From Pseudomonas sp. PSKL.D1 (GTDB lineage Bacteria > Pseudomonadota > Gammaproteobacteria > Pseudomonadales > Pseudomonadaceae), in assembly GCF_028898945.1 (NCBI RefSeq), contig NZ_CP118607.1, forward strand, positions 5,566,001 to 5,630,000: a stretch of 64,000 bases of DNA, in the 5' to 3' direction. Below, in pieces: positions 1-10,120 of the stretch (positions within the stretch are counted from its first letter, which is position 1; every line of letters starts with the position of its first letter). A model generated the notes under the pieces. That model was not told the DNA's origin. It searched no databases and saw only the letters and a list, made by a program, of their open reading frames with translations. The translations under genes were made by a program, and so were the position numbers.

Positions 1-920
1 CGCACGCGCTCTTCAGGCTGGTTGTAGGGCGCCACCACCTCGCGCACGAGGTCGGCCAGATCCACTTCTTCAATGGGCTCATCGCGCCCATCACGGATGA
101 AGGCCAGAAACTGGTCGAGGATCGCGTCCATGTCCTCGATATCCCGCACCATGTCATCACTGAGTTCGCTGTCGCTATTCAGCAACGACAGGGACAAACG
201 CAACCGTGTCAGCGGCGTGCGCAGGTCATGGGAAACCCCTGCCAGCATCAGCTCGCGCTCCTGCCCAGCCTTTTCCACGTCCTCGGCCATCTGGTTGAAA
301 GCGCGGTACACCTCGGTCATCTCGCTGGGTGTGTCGCTGATCGGCAAACGCACGCTGCGCCCTTGGCCAAGTTGGCGGGCGGCGAACACCAGGCGCTTGA
401 GCGGCTGGTTGAGTTGGCGCACGAAAATCCAGGCCGATGCGGTGGACAACAGGCCGATGGCCAGGAACCACCCCAGCACGTTCCAGATCTTTTGCCCGCG
501 CAACGGGTGCGGATAGAGCGGCACCTTCAGCCAGCCAGGGCCCAGGCTCGGTGCATTGACCCACAAGGCGGGCGGCGCGTGGATACGCAGCCGGACTTCG
601 GTGTCGTCACCCAATTCGGCCTGCATCTGGCGCTGATAAATTTCACTGTAGGGCCAATGCTGCTCGCCTTCGGGCACGCCCGAGCCGGTCACGCGGATAA
701 GCCCGGCGGCCTCGGCGATTTTTTCGCGGTTGTCTTCATCTGCCGCCCAGTAAGCCCGCAAGGTCAGCGCCACGCCGTGACTGTACTGGCGGTCAACCAG
801 TACATCTTCGTTCATCAGCAGGTAAACCAGCGTCAGCGCCTTGGAAAACAGGACGACGATCAGCACCAACCACAGCGTGCGGGCAAAGAAGCTTTGCGGG
901 AACCAGAGCGGTGTTTTCAT
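1..920 (-). CDS. envZ: EnvZ osmosensor histidine kinase (C-terminus outside window)
   Basis: Inner-membrane sensor kinase that phosphorylates OmpR. The minus-strand frame opens with ATG at 920 and runs off the left edge after about 306 codons, so the ATP-binding domain is missing here. Visible parts are TM1 (about residues 13-36), a periplasmic loop, TM2 (about 145-167), a HAMP region, and the dimerisation/phosphoacceptor H-box AGVSHDLRTPLT with His231. It starts 13 bp after the ompR stop, the usual ompR-envZ operon order. The H-box and the ompR neighbour make the assignment firm. Confidence 0.95.
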   Translation of the reverse strand, partial: MKTPLWFPQSFFARTLWLVLIVVLFSKALTLVYLLMNEDVLVDRQYSHGVALTLRAYWAADEDNREKIAEAAGLIRVTGSGVPEGEQHWPYSEIYQRQMQAELGDDTEVRLRIHAPPALWVNAPSLGPGWLKVPLYPHPLRGQKIWNVLGWFLAIGLLSTASAWIFVRQLNQPLKRLVFAARQLGQGRSVRLPISDTPSEMTEVYRAFNQMAEDVEKAGQERELMLAGVSHDLRTPLTRLRLSLSLLNSDSELSDDMVRDIEDMDAILDQFLAFIRDGRDEPIEEVDLADLVREVVAPYNQPEERV

Positions 921-933
921 TAATGTTTGAACA

Positions 934-1674
934 TCACTTGCCAGCGTTGCCGTCTGGTACGAACACGTAGCCCACGCCCCAAACCGTCTGGATATAGCGT
1001 GGTTTGGACGGGTCCGGCTCGATCATGCGGCGCAGGCGCGAAATCTGCACGTCGATAGAGCGTTCCAGAGCGTCCCACTCGCGACCACGGGCCAGGTTCA
1101 TCAGCTTGTCGCGGGTCAGCGGTTCGCGGGCATGCATCACCAGGGCCTTGAGCACGGCGAACTCGCCGGTGGTCAGCATGTGCACTTCATCGCCACGCTT
1201 GAGCTCACGGGTAGCCAGCGACAACTCGTAATCGCCAAATGTGACCGACTCGTCCTCGCTGCCCGGCGCACCCGGCACGGTTGGCGACTGTCGGCGCAGC
1301 ACGGCCTTCACCCGCGCCATCAGCTCGTCCGGGTTGAACGGCTTGCCCAGGTAATCGTCGGCGCCCAGCTCCAGCCCCTTGATACGGCTGAGCTCATCAC
1401 CCTTGGCGGTCAGCATGATGATCGGGATCTGGTTGCTGGACTGACGCAGACGCTTGCACGCGGTCAGGCCGTCTTCGCCAGGCAGCATCAGGTCGAGCAC
1501 CACCAGGTTGAACACCTCGCGTTGCAGCAGGCGGTCCATCTGTTCGGTATTGGGCACCGCGCGGGCGCGGTAGCCCTTGCTGGTGAAGAAACGTTCCAGC
1601 AGGCTGCTCAGCCCCGGGTCGTCATCGACGATGAGAATCTTTTCACCTTCTGCGGTGTTTGCGGTGCCAGTCAT
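934..1674 (-). CDS. ompR: OmpR-type response regulator
   Basis: DNA-binding response regulator, 246 aa, cytoplasmic partner of EnvZ. Receiver domain about residues 11-125, with acidic cluster DDD near 17-19, phosphoacceptor Asp61 in VVLDLMLPGEDG, Thr89 and Lys111 (YLGKPF). The C-terminal winged helix is about 145-240 and ends in RRMIEPDPSKPRYIQTVWG, typical of OmpR/PhoB. The start ATG has GGAG 7 nt upstream. First gene of ompR-envZ, divergent from tex. Confidence 0.96.
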   Translation of the reverse strand: MTGTANTAEGEKILIVDDDPGLSSLLERFFTSKGYRARAVPNTEQMDRLLQREVFNLVVLDLMLPGEDGLTACKRLRQSSNQIPIIMLTAKGDELSRIKGLELGADDYLGKPFNPDELMARVKAVLRRQSPTVPGAPGSEDESVTFGDYELSLATRELKRGDEVHMLTTGEFAVLKALVMHAREPLTRDKLMNLARGREWDALERSIDVQISRLRRMIEPDPSKPRYIQTVWGVGYVFVPDGNAGK

Positions 1675-1693
1675 GAATAACTCCTCTGATTTC

Positions 1694-1833
1694 GCCGCGC
1701 ATTATGGCGTAGCCATAGCTGCACGTGCCGTGAGCATTGTTAGCAGATTTTTCCCCCGGCGCCACTTCCTTGCCTCGGGCAAGCGGCCTAGGGCCATCAC
1801 CGCAAGCTGTTTTCGATGGGTATAATGCGCGGC
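1694..1833. promoter_or_regulatory. Divergent ompR/tex promoter region with inverted repeat
   Basis: The gap between ompR and tex contains GCCGCGCATTAT at 1694-1705 and its exact reverse complement at 1822-1833. Each copy includes a -10-like ATAAT: tex has TATAAT at 1821-1826, about 33 bp before its start, and ompR has CATAAT on the other strand. I see no convincing -35 box for either. That these are the two promoters is inference from position. Confidence 0.5.
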
Positions 1834-1858
1834 TTTCAATCCTTGTCAGGTGGTTTAC

Positions 1859-4183
1859 ATGGACAGCATCAACAGCCGTATCGCCGAGGAACTGGGCGTT
1901 CGCCCGCAGCAGGTCGAGGCGGCCGTAGGCCTGTTGGACGAAGGCTCGACCGTGCCCTTCATCGCCCGGTACCGCAAGGAAGTGACCGGCAGCCTGGACG
2001 ATACCCAACTGCGCCACCTGGAAGAGCGCCTGCGCTACCTGCGCGAACTCGACGACCGCCGCGCCAGCATCCTGGCCAGCATCGAGGAACAGGGCAAGCT
2101 GACCCCTGAACTGGCCCGCGAAATCAAGCTGGCCGACACCAAGACCCGCCTCGAAGACTTGTACCTGCCGTACAAGCAAAAACGTCGCACCAAGGGCCAG
2201 ATTGCCCTGGAGGCTGGCCTGGGCGAGCTGGCCGATGGCCTGTTCAACGACCCGCAACTGGCGCCGGAAAGCGAAGCTGCGCGCTTCGTTGATGCTGAAA
2301 AAGGCGTGGCCGACGTAAAAGCAGCCCTGGAAGGCGCCAAGTACATCCTCATGGAGCGTTTCGCCGAGGATGCTGCCCTGCTCGATAAGCTGCGCAACTT
2401 CCTCAAGCAGGAATCGGTACTGAGCGCCCGCGTGGTCGCTGGCAAGGAAGAAGAAGGCGCCAAGTTCCGCGACTACTTCGAACATGACGAATTGCTGCGC
2501 AATGCCCCGTCGCACCGGGCTCTGGCCATTTTCCGCGGCCGTAACGAAGGCGTGCTGAGCGCTTCGCTCAAAGTTGGCGAGGAGCTGCCGGGCACCCTGC
2601 ACCCTTGCGAACTGATGATCGGCACCCACGTCGGCGTCGAAAACCGCAACCGCCCTGCCGACAAATGGCTGGGCGAGGTGGTGCGCTGGACCTGGAAGGT
2701 CAAGCTCTACACCCACCTGGAAACCGACCTGTTCGGCGAACTGCGTGACAACGCCGAAGGCGAGGCCATCAACGTGTTCGCCCACAACCTGCACGACCTG
2801 CTGCTGGCCGCCCCGGCCGGCCCGCGCGCCACCCTGGGCTTCGACCCGGGCCTGCGCACCGGTTGCAAAATCGCCGTGGTCGACGCCACCGGCAAGCTGC
2901 TGGACCACACCACGGTCTACCCGCATGCGCCGAAAAACGACTGGGACCGCACCATTTCCATCATGGCGGCCCTGTGCGCCAAGCACTCTGTCGAGCTGAT
3001 CGCCATCGGCAACGGCACTGCCAGCCGCGAAAGCGACAAGCTGGTGGCAGAGCTGGTCAAAAAATACCCGGCACTGAAAATCACCAAAATCATGGTCTCT
3101 GAAGCCGGCGCATCGGTGTACTCGGCATCGGAGCTGGCCGCCCGTGAATTCCCGGACCTGGACGTGTCGATCCGTGGCGCGGTATCCATCGCCCGCCGCC
3201 TGCAAGACCCGCTGGCCGAACTGGTGAAGATCGACCCGAAGTCCATTGGCGTCGGCCAGTACCAGCACGACGTTTCCCAAGTGAAACTGGCCCGTGGCCT
3301 GGACGCAGTGGTCGAGGACTGCGTGAACGCCGTGGGCGTGGACGTCAACACGGCCTCGGTGGCCTTGCTGACTCGCATTTCCGGCCTGAACGCAACCTTG
3401 GCGCAGAACATCGTCGCCCACCGCGACGCCAACGGCCCGTTCGCCACCCGTGCGGCGCTGAAAAAAGTCAGCCGCCTGGGTGAAAAAACCTTCGAGCAAG
3501 CGGCTGGCTTCCTACGCGTGATGAACGGCGACAACCCGCTGGACGCCTCTGCGGTGCACCCCGAAGCTTACCCGCTGGTACAACGCATCGCCGCCGATAC
3601 CAGCCGCGACATCCGCTCGCTGATTGGCGACAGCGGCTTCCTCAAGCGCCTGGACCCGAAGCAGTTCACCGACGAAACCTTCGGCCTGCCGACCGTCACC
3701 GACATCCTTCAGGAGCTGGACAAGCCCGGCCGTGACCCGCGCCCCGAGTTCAAAACCGCCACCTTCCAGGACGGCGTTGAGGACCTCAAGGATCTCGAGC
3801 CCGGCATGATCCTCGAAGGTGTGGTCACCAACGTCACCAACTTCGGTGCGTTCGTCGATATCGGCGTGCACCAGGATGGCTTGGTGCACATCTCGGCCCT
3901 GTCGGAAAAGTTCATCAAAGACCCGCGCGAAGCGGTCAAGGCCGGCGACGTGGTCAAGGTGAAGGTCATGGAAGTGGACATCCCGCGCAAGCGCGTCGGC
4001 CTGTCCATGCGCATGAGCGATACCCCGGGCGAGAAAGTCGAAGGCAACCGCGGTGGCAACCGTGGCAACGGCGGCAACCGTCAGCAACAGGCACCGCGCC
4101 AGCGTGAAACTGCTACCGCCGCCCCGGCCAACAACGCCATGGCCGCGCTGTTCGCCAACGCCAAGCAACTGAAGAAAAAATGA
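1859..4183 (+). CDS. tex: Tex family RNA-binding transcription accessory protein
   Basis: Tex/YhgF-type nucleic-acid-binding protein, 774 aa, the usual family length. Order: N-terminal helical region, YqgF/RNase H-like domain near residue 325 ([19 protein letters not shown]), helix-hairpin-helix segment around 490-560, and a C-terminal S1 domain near 650-720 ([21 protein letters not shown]). It ends in a Gly/Asn/Arg-rich tail and KKK. The ATG at 1859 is chosen because AGGTGG lies 5 nt upstream; an in-frame GTG at 1850 falls inside that Shine-Dalgarno. The stop overlaps the thioesterase start. Confidence 0.94.
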   Translation: MDSINSRIAEELGVRPQQVEAAVGLLDEGSTVPFIARYRKEVTGSLDDTQLRHLEERLRYLRELDDRRASILASIEEQGKLTPELAREIKLADTKTRLEDLYLPYKQKRRTKGQIALEAGLGELADGLFNDPQLAPESEAARFVDAEKGVADVKAALEGAKYILMERFAEDAALLDKLRNFLKQESVLSARVVAGKEEEGAKFRDYFEHDELLRNAPSHRALAIFRGRNEGVLSASLKVGEELPGTLHPCELMIGTHVGVENRNRPADKWLGEVVRWTWKVKLYTHLETDLFGELRDNAEGEAINVFAHNLHDLLLAAPAGPRATLGFDPGLRTGCKIAVVDATGKLLDHTTVYPHAPKNDWDRTISIMAALCAKHSVELIAIGNGTASRESDKLVAELVKKYPALKITKIMVSEAGASVYSASELAAREFPDLDVSIRGAVSIARRLQDPLAELVKIDPKSIGVGQYQHDVSQVKLARGLDAVVEDCVNAVGVDVNTASVALLTRISGLNATLAQNIVAHRDANGPFATRAALKKVSRLGEKTFEQAAGFLRVMNGDNPLDASAVHPEAYPLVQRIAADTSRDIRSLIGDSGFLKRLDPKQFTDETFGLPTVTDILQELDKPGRDPRPEFKTATFQDGVEDLKDLEPGMILEGVVTNVTNFGAFVDIGVHQDGLVHISALSEKFIKDPREAVKAGDVVKVKVMEVDIPRKRVGLSMRMSDTPGEKVEGNRGGNRGNGGNRQQQAPRQRETATAAPANNAMAALFANAKQLKKK

Positions 4184-4566
4184 TGGACGTGCCGAAGGAG
4201 TTTGTCGAAAGCGCCTTCAGCCAGCTCCTGGGCTGCCGCCTGCAACGCCTGGACACGGGTGTTGCCGAGGTAGCCCTGGCGCTGGAGCCGCACTTGCGCA
4301 ACCGTGGCCAGAAGCTGCACGGCGGGGCGATTTTCAGCCTGGTGGACATCGCCATGGGCCTGGCCTGCTCGGCCAGCCATGGCTTTGACCAGCAAAGCGT
4401 CACCATAGAGTGCAAAATCAACTACATGCGCGCCGTCAGTGACGGTGAAGTGCTGTGCACGGCACGTGTTCTGCACGCCGGGCGCCGCACGCTGGTGGTC
4501 GACGCCGACGTAGTTCAAGGCGACAAGTTGGTGGCGAAAGCGCAAGGAACCTTCGCGGTTCTCTAG
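4180..4566 (+). CDS. PaaI-type hotdog-fold thioesterase
   Basis: Small hotdog protein, 128 aa, of the PaaI/YbgC-like acyl-CoA thioesterase group. The core reads [20 protein letters not shown] around residues 46-65; HGGA followed by the helix with Asp is the family hallmark. A second strand set begins [12 protein letters not shown]. The ATG overlaps the tex TGA (ATGA), so translation is probably coupled. The substrate cannot be read from the sequence. Confidence 0.85.
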   Translation: MMDVPKEFVESAFSQLLGCRLQRLDTGVAEVALALEPHLRNRGQKLHGGAIFSLVDIAMGLACSASHGFDQQSVTIECKINYMRAVSDGEVLCTARVLHAGRRTLVVDADVVQGDKLVAKAQGTFAVL

Positions 4567-4591
4567 CTCACCAAGGGGTATCTGCGGTATT

Positions 4592-4619
4592 TTCCGGCGG
4601 TGCGCAGGCACTGCCGGAA
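4592..4619. repeat. Hairpin between thioesterase gene and gshA
   Basis: Inverted repeat TTCCGGCGGTG / CACTGCCGGAA (11-bp arms, one mismatch, 6-nt loop). No U-tract follows, so it is not a standard terminator. It lies in the gshA leader and could be an mRNA structure. Confidence 0.4.
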
Positions 4620-4720
4620 CCGCGTAAACCAGGCGACAACGCCAGTTCCTTTTCTCCTACCCTTGTAGACCGTCAACTCTACCCCCATATTGGGGCGACT
4701 GACGCGTGAAGGAATCCATC

Positions 4721-6298
4721 TTGAGCGACCTCCTCAACCGCCGCCTGAGCCTGCTCGGCGCCAATCTTCCCCTGCTCAAGCAGTGCCTGCACGGTATTGA
4801 GCGCGAATGCCTGCGCGTGACCGATGAAGGCCGCCTGGCACAAACGCCACACCCGGACAGCCTGGGTTCTGCGCTGACCAACGAGCAGATCACCACCGAT
4901 TACTCCGAGTCGCTGCTGGAGTTCATCACCCCGGCCCTGCCCGACCCGGCCAAGGTGCTGGAGAGCCTCGAACAAACCCACCGCTTCGTCTACAGCAAGC
5001 TGGGTAACGAGTACCTGTGGAGCCCTTCGATGCCGTGCACATTGCCGGCCGAAGGAGACATCCCGATTGCCGAATACGGCACCTCCAACATTGGCAAGCT
5101 CAAGCACGTGTACCGCAAAGGCCTGGCCCTGCGCTACGGCCGCACCATGCAGTGCATTGCCGGCATCCACTACAACTTCTCGCTGCCCGAAGCGCTGTGG
5201 CCGTTGCTGCGTGAAGCCGAAGGCAGTACGCAGGATGACCGTGACTTTCAGTCCTCGGCATACATTGCGCTGATCCGCAACTTCCGCCGCTACAGCTGGC
5301 TGCTGATGTACCTGTTCGGCGCCTCGCCTGCACTGGACAAAGGCTTCCTGCGTGGCCGCCCACACCAGCTGGAAGAGCTGGATGCCGAAACCCTGTACCT
5401 GCCGTACGCCACCAGCCTGCGCATGAGCGACCTGGGTTACCAAAGCAACGCACAGGCAGGCCTCACCCCTTGCTACAACAACCTGGCGAGTTACACCGAC
5501 AGCCTGCGCAAAGCGGTGGGTACACCCTACCCGCCTTATGTCGAAGTCGGCACGCACGTGGATGGCGAGTGGGTGCAGCTGAACACCAACATCCTGCAGA
5601 TCGAAAACGAGTACTACTCGAACATCCGCCCCAAGCGCGTCACCTACACCGGCGAGCGGCCGATCCAGGCCCTGACATCGCGCGGCATCCAGTATGTGGA
5701 AGTGCGCTGCCTGGACATCAACCCGTTCCTGCCGGTAGGCATCGACCTCGAGGAAGCCCGCTTCCTGGATGCGTTCCTGCTGTTCTGCGCGCTGGAAGAC
5801 AGCCCGCTGCTGGATAACGGCGAATGCGGCCAGTGCACCAACAACTTCCTGACCGTGGTCAAGGAAGGCCGTCGCCCTGGGCTGGACCTGCATCGCGATG
5901 GCCAACCGGTTGGCCTGCGGGAATGGGCCAGCGAATTGATCGCCCGGATCGGCAAGCTGGCCGAGTTGCTCGACCGCGCCCAAGGGGGTGAGGAACACGC
6001 CAAGGCGCTGGCGGCACAGCAGGCCAAGGTTGACGACGCTTCACTGACGCCATCCGCTCAGGTGCTTGCACGCATGACCGAGCATGACGAGACGTTCGTC
6101 CAGTTCGCCCTGCGCCAAAGCCGCCTGCACGCCGAAACGTTCCGCGAGCAGCCGCTGCCCGTCGAACGCCAGCAGGCCTACGAGACCCTGGCCCGCGACT
6201 CGCTGGCCGAGCAGTCACGCCTTGAACAGCAAGAAGTCGGCGACTTCGACCTGTTCGTGGGTGCGTATCAGGCCAGCATCCTGGCGATCAGCAACTGA
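4721..6298 (+). CDS. gshA: Glutamate-cysteine ligase
   Basis: First enzyme of glutathione synthesis: ATP-dependent joining of L-glutamate gamma-carboxyl to L-cysteine. 525 aa, the usual length of the proteobacterial type. Conserved segments include GIERECLRV near the N-terminus, [15 protein letters not shown], and [26 protein letters not shown]. The TTG at 4721 is preferred because AAGGA sits 7 nt upstream and translation then begins [13 protein letters not shown], like other Pseudomonas GshA; the longer GTG start at 4706 has no Shine-Dalgarno. The stop overlaps the TetR gene start. Confidence 0.93.
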   Translation: MSDLLNRRLSLLGANLPLLKQCLHGIERECLRVTDEGRLAQTPHPDSLGSALTNEQITTDYSESLLEFITPALPDPAKVLESLEQTHRFVYSKLGNEYLWSPSMPCTLPAEGDIPIAEYGTSNIGKLKHVYRKGLALRYGRTMQCIAGIHYNFSLPEALWPLLREAEGSTQDDRDFQSSAYIALIRNFRRYSWLLMYLFGASPALDKGFLRGRPHQLEELDAETLYLPYATSLRMSDLGYQSNAQAGLTPCYNNLASYTDSLRKAVGTPYPPYVEVGTHVDGEWVQLNTNILQIENEYYSNIRPKRVTYTGERPIQALTSRGIQYVEVRCLDINPFLPVGIDLEEARFLDAFLLFCALEDSPLLDNGECGQCTNNFLTVVKEGRRPGLDLHRDGQPVGLREWASELIARIGKLAELLDRAQGGEEHAKALAAQQAKVDDASLTPSAQVLARMTEHDETFVQFALRQSRLHAETFREQPLPVERQQAYETLARDSLAEQSRLEQQEVGDFDLFVGAYQASILAISN

Positions 6299-6930
6299 TG
6301 AGCCGCAACGCCAGCCCGCGCAAGCCGCGCGCCAGCAGCCAGGCCAGGATCGAAGCGATCCTGGCGGCGGCGCGTGAGCTGCTGGCGGGGCAAGGCGTGG
6401 CGGCGCTTTCGATCTATAGCGTGGCCGAGCGGGCACAGATTCCGCCCTCCTCCGTGTACCACTTCTTCGCCAGTGTGCCTGCGCTGCTGGAGGCGCTTAC
6501 GGCCGACGTACACCGCGCCTTCCGTGAAGCGCTCAGCGCGCCCATCGACAGCAGCGCATTCGCTACCTGGCATGAACTGTCACGGCTGATCGAGCAACGC
6601 ATGCTCGATATCTACAATGAGGACGCCGCTGCCCGGCAGCTTATTTTGGCGCAGCATGGTTTGAGTGAAGTGGTGCAGGCCGACCGTCAGCACGACATGG
6701 AACTGGGCGACCTGATGCATAAGCTGTTCGACCAGCATTTCCGTTTACCGGTGATGCCTGCGGATGTGGATGTGTTTGCGTTGGCCATGGAGTTGAGTGA
6801 CCGGGTGTATGCGCGTTCGGTGCAGCTGCACGAGGCGATCACGCCGCGTATGGCTGAAGAGGGCAAGCGGGTGTTTGAGGCGTACCTGGGGTTGTATTTG
6901 CCGCCGTTTCTGGCTAAGCGTTTGAGCTGA
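6298..6930 (+). CDS. TetR family transcriptional regulator
   Basis: TetR-type repressor, 210 aa. N-terminal helix-turn-helix about residues 15-62, with VAERAQIPPSSVYHFFASVPALLEAL as the recognition region. The C-terminal two thirds is a helical ligand-binding domain with no recognisable signature. Its ATG overlaps the gshA stop (TGATG), which suggests co-transcription with gshA. Ligand and targets are unknown. Confidence 0.87.
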   Translation: MSRNASPRKPRASSQARIEAILAAARELLAGQGVAALSIYSVAERAQIPPSSVYHFFASVPALLEALTADVHRAFREALSAPIDSSAFATWHELSRLIEQRMLDIYNEDAAARQLILAQHGLSEVVQADRQHDMELGDLMHKLFDQHFRLPVMPADVDVFALAMELSDRVYARSVQLHEAITPRMAEEGKRVFEAYLGLYLPPFLAKRLS

Positions 6931-6936
6931 AATTTT

Positions 6937-7056
6937 TGGGGCTGCTTTGCAGCCCATCGCGGATAAATCCGCTCCTACAGAGATCGTGCTGGATTCAAAA
7001 CCTGCGCGGTCCCTGTAGGAGCGGATTTATCCGCGATGGGCCGCAAAGCGGCCCCA
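6937..7056. repeat. Inverted pair of REP elements
   Basis: Two convergent copies: atcgcggataaatccgctcc inside 6951-6980 and its reverse complement inside 7013-7041, about 32 bp apart. They are flanked by hairpin-forming GGGGCTGC..GCAGCCC and GGGCCGC..GCGGCCCC. It lies between the TetR and ssuF genes, which converge here. Confidence 0.85.
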
Positions 7057-7072
7057 ATTTCGAACAGACCCA

Positions 7073-7288
7073 TCACAACTTGGCGATGGACACTTCCGTC
7101 GACTTAACAAACGCAATCACCTCACTCCCCACCTGCAACTCCAGCTCTTTCACCGAGCGGGTGGTGATCACCGAAGTCACGATCCCCGAGGCAGTCTGCA
7201 CGTCGATTTCCGACAGCACCGGACCTTCCAGGATTTCTTTCACAGTGCCTTTGAACTGGTTGCGAACGTTGATGGCTTTGATAGTCAT
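7073..7288 (-). CDS. ssuF: Molybdopterin-binding (Mop/TOBE) protein of ssu operon
   Basis: 71-residue single Mop/TOBE domain: MTIKAINVRNQFKGTV, EGPVLSEIDVQTASGIVTSVIT, then VGSEVIAFVKSTEVSIAKL. Such domains bind molybdate or related oxyanions as oligomers. Last gene of ssuEADCBF, 31 bp after ssuB, with AGGA 8 nt before the ATG. In P. putida S-313 the corresponding ssuF is required for growth on several organosulfur sources, but its mechanism is unclear. Probably cytoplasmic; no signal peptide. Confidence 0.9.
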   Translation of the reverse strand: MTIKAINVRNQFKGTVKEILEGPVLSEIDVQTASGIVTSVITTRSVKELELQVGSEVIAFVKSTEVSIAKL

Positions 7289-7319
7289 GGCTTGATTCCT
7301 TCTCTTTGGCTTCTAGGGT

Positions 7320-8132
7320 TCAGTGCGCCCAACGCAATTGCGTAGGCAAAGGGGCTACAGGTTCCGGCTCGGGCGCGGTGCCCGGGGCCGACAGCACGCG
7401 GTTCAGAACTTCACTTTCCAGCGCAGCCAGGCGGTGCGAACCACGCGCCCGGGGCCTTGCCAGGTCTACCTCAAGATCAAGGCCAACCTCGCCTTCTTCG
7501 ATCAGGATCACCCGATCTGCCACGGCAACGGCTTCGCTGACGTCATGGGTAACCAGCAGCACCGTGAAACCGTGCTGGCGCCACAGGCGCTCGATCAGTT
7601 GCTGCATCTCGATTCGAGTCAGCGCATCCAGCGCACCCAGCGGCTCGTCCAGCAGCAGCAGGCGTGGCTGGTGGATCAGCGCACGGGCCAGGGCCACACG
7701 CTGCTTCTGGCCACCGGACAGGGCCGCCGGCCATTCATTGGCACGATCAGCCAGGCCAACCGCTTCCAACGCATCCAAGGCACGCTGGCGCCAGTCGCCA
7801 CTCAGGCCCAGGCCGACGTTGTCGATCACCTTCTTCCAGGGCAGCAGCCGCGCATCCTGGAACATCAGGCGGGTTTCCTCACGGGCCTCGGCCAGCGGCG
7901 CGGCACCTGCCAGCAATTCGCCCGCCGTAGGCTGGTCGAGCCCGGCCAGTAGGCGCAGCAAGGTGCTCTTGCCGCAGCCACTGCGGCCAACGATGGCGAC
8001 AAACTGGCCTGCCGGAATGTGCAGGTCGATGCCCTTGAGTACTTCACGCTGGCCAAAGGCTTTGCGCAGGCCGTTGGAGGCCAACGGGATGCCACGCAGC
8101 AGGCGTGGCGGCTGTTCTTTGAGCACGGTCAT
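7320..8132 (-). CDS. ssuB: Alkanesulfonate ABC transporter ATPase
   Basis: ATP-binding subunit of the SsuABC importer, 270 aa. Walker [10 protein letters not shown] about residues 49-57, Q-loop [11 protein letters not shown], signature [16 protein letters not shown], Walker [14 protein letters not shown]-loop VLLVTHD. The ATG at 8132 overlaps the ssuC TGA (ATGA) and has GGAGG upstream; the longer frame to 8180 would extend into ssuC. It ends in a Pro-rich tail. Confidence 0.95.
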   Translation of the reverse strand: MTVLKEQPPRLLRGIPLASNGLRKAFGQREVLKGIDLHIPAGQFVAIVGRSGCGKSTLLRLLAGLDQPTAGELLAGAAPLAEAREETRLMFQDARLLPWKKVIDNVGLGLSGDWRQRALDALEAVGLADRANEWPAALSGGQKQRVALARALIHQPRLLLLDEPLGALDALTRIEMQQLIERLWRQHGFTVLLVTHDVSEAVAVADRVILIEEGEVGLDLEVDLARPRARGSHRLAALESEVLNRVLSAPGTAPEPEPVAPLPTQLRWAH

Positions 8133-8926
8133 GCGCCCTCCTTCCTGGCCACTTGATACGCCGGGTGCCAGCGCAGCCATACACGCTCAAGGCCGCGGGC
8201 AGCCAGGTCGGCAAGCTTGCCGAGCACTGCGTACATGACGATGGCCAATACCACTACGTCGGTTTGCAGGAATTCCCGTGCGTTCATGGCCAGGTAACCG
8301 ATACCGGCATTGGCCGAGATGGTTTCGGCCACGATCAGGGTCAGCCACATGAAGCCCAGGGCGAAGCGCACGCCAACCAGGATCGATGGCAATGCACCGG
8401 GCAGGATCACCTGGCGGAACAGGCCAAAGCCCGACAGGCCGTAGCTACGCGCCATTTCCACCAACGCCGGGTCGACGTTGCGGATGCCGTGGTAGGTGTT
8501 CAGGTAGATCGGGAACAACGTGCCCAGCGCGACCAGAAAGATCTTTGCCGACTCGTCGATACCGAACCACAGGATCACCAGCGGGATCAGCGCCAGGTGC
8601 GGCACGTTACGGATCATCTGCACCGAACTGTCGAGCAGGCGTTCACCCCAGTTCGACAGGCCGGTGATGAAGCCCAGCACCAGGCCGATGCTGCCGCCGA
8701 TCAGAAAGCCCAGCCCGGCACGCCAGCCACTGATGGCCAGGTGAGTCCAGATTTCACCGCTGCGTACCAGCTCGACGCCAGCGCTGACCACCGCGCTTGG
8801 CGCAGGCAGGATGCGCGTCGACAGCCAGCCGGCGCTGACCGCCAGCTGCCACACTGCCAGTAACAGCACCGGCAGCGCCCACGGCGCCAAGCGCTGGGTC
8901 AGGTTGGAAGGGGTTGCACGACTCAT
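8129..8926 (-). CDS. ssuC: Alkanesulfonate ABC transporter permease
   Basis: Integral membrane subunit of SsuABC, 265 aa, with about six hydrophobic segments and the EAA-type cytoplasmic loop around [29 protein letters not shown]. Start taken as [11 protein letters not shown] (ATG at 8926), with GAGGG 7 nt upstream and 10 bp after the ssuD stop; a longer frame to 8986 would run into ssuD. Downstream ssuB overlaps by 4 nt. Confidence 0.94.
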   Translation of the reverse strand: MSRATPSNLTQRLAPWALPVLLLAVWQLAVSAGWLSTRILPAPSAVVSAGVELVRSGEIWTHLAISGWRAGLGFLIGGSIGLVLGFITGLSNWGERLLDSSVQMIRNVPHLALIPLVILWFGIDESAKIFLVALGTLFPIYLNTYHGIRNVDPALVEMARSYGLSGFGLFRQVILPGALPSILVGVRFALGFMWLTLIVAETISANAGIGYLAMNAREFLQTDVVVLAIVMYAVLGKLADLAARGLERVWLRWHPAYQVARKEGA

Positions 8927-8936
8927 GGTACGGCCC

Positions 8937-10085
8937 TCAACTCTGCGAGACGGACTTGGGCAGGATGTCGTTGGCGACCATCTCACCGAACGGGCTCACA
9001 TAACCGCCGGTTTTGGCCTGCTCCGGGCGCTGCACGTCCAGGTACGGGAACAGCAACTCCGCCACGCGGTAGGACTCTTCCAGGTGCGGGTAGCCCGAGA
9101 AGATGAAGGTGTCGATGCCAAGGTCTGCGTATTCCTTGACCCGCGCCGCAACAGTCGGGCCGTCCCCTACCAGTGCCGTACCGGCACCACCACGCACCAG
9201 GCCAACCCCGGCCCACAAGTTGGGGCTGACTTCCAGCTTGTCGCGGTTGCCGTTGTGCAGTGCAGCCATGCGCTGCTGGCCTACCGAGTCGAAACGCGCC
9301 AGCGAGGCCTGGGCGCGGGCGATGGTTTCGTCATCCAGGTGCGAAATCAGCTTGTCGGCAGCAGCCCACGCTTCTTCGTTGGTTTCCCGCACGATTACAT
9401 GCAGGCGAATGCCGAAGCGCACTTCGCGGCCTTGGGCGGCTGCTTTTTCGCGAACCTGGGCGATCTTTTCGGCTACTGCGCTTGGCGGCTCGCCCCAGGT
9501 CAGGTACAGCTCGACTTGCTCGGCGGCCAGGTCCTGAGCAGCTTCGGACGAACCACCAAAGTACAGCGGCGGGCGCGGCTGCTGGATCGGTGGATAGAGC
9601 AGCTTGGCGCCCTTCACCTGAATGTGCTTGCCATCGTAGTCGACCACTTCGCCTTCCAGCACTTTGCGCCAGATGCGGGTGAACTCGACCGACGCTTCGT
9701 AGCGTTCCTGGTGATTCAGGTGCAAGCCGTCACCGGCCAGCTCGTCCGGGTCGCCGCCGGTGACCAGGTTGAACAGGGCACGGCCATTGGACAGCCGATC
9801 GAGCGTAGCGGCCTGGCGTGCAGCCACGGTCGGCGAAATGATGCCAGGGCGCAGGGCCACCAGAAACTTCAGGTTCTGTGTCACCGGGATCAGCGACGCG
9901 GCCACTAGCCAGGAGTCTTCGCAGGAACGCCCGGTAGGAATCAGCACCCCACCAAAGCCAAGGCGGTCGGCGGCCTGGGCAATCTGTTGCAGGTAGCCAT
10001 GGTCGACCGCGCGGGCGCCATCGGAGGTACCCAGGTACTTGCCGTCACCGTGGGTGGGGAGGAACCAGAAAATGTTAAGGCTCAT
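8937..10085 (-). CDS. ssuD: FMNH2-dependent alkanesulfonate monooxygenase
   Basis: Desulfonates C2 and longer alkanesulfonates to aldehyde plus sulfite using FMNH2 from SsuE and O2. 382 aa, luciferase-like TIM barrel. The N-terminus [19 protein letters not shown] is characteristic, and Cys54 in GRSCEDSW corresponds to the conserved SsuD cysteine. The ATG at 10085 is preferred: GGAG lies upstream, and the longer start at 10124 would overlap ssuA. Contains only three Cys/Met after the initiator. Confidence 0.96.
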   Translation of the reverse strand: MSLNIFWFLPTHGDGKYLGTSDGARAVDHGYLQQIAQAADRLGFGGVLIPTGRSCEDSWLVAASLIPVTQNLKFLVALRPGIISPTVAARQAATLDRLSNGRALFNLVTGGDPDELAGDGLHLNHQERYEASVEFTRIWRKVLEGEVVDYDGKHIQVKGAKLLYPPIQQPRPPLYFGGSSEAAQDLAAEQVELYLTWGEPPSAVAEKIAQVREKAAAQGREVRFGIRLHVIVRETNEEAWAAADKLISHLDDETIARAQASLARFDSVGQQRMAALHNGNRDKLEVSPNLWAGVGLVRGGAGTALVGDGPTVAARVKEYADLGIDTFIFSGYPHLEESYRVAELLFPYLDVQRPEQAKTGGYVSPFGEMVANDILPKSVSQS

Positions 10086-10120
10086 TGGAGTTGTCTCCTC
10101 AAGGAATACAGGCGAATCAA

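Noticed and set aside
1643..3499. 618-codon frame opposite tex
   Set aside because: Covers the ompR-tex promoter gap and the tex coding region; tex is certain, and the antisense product has no recognisable domain.
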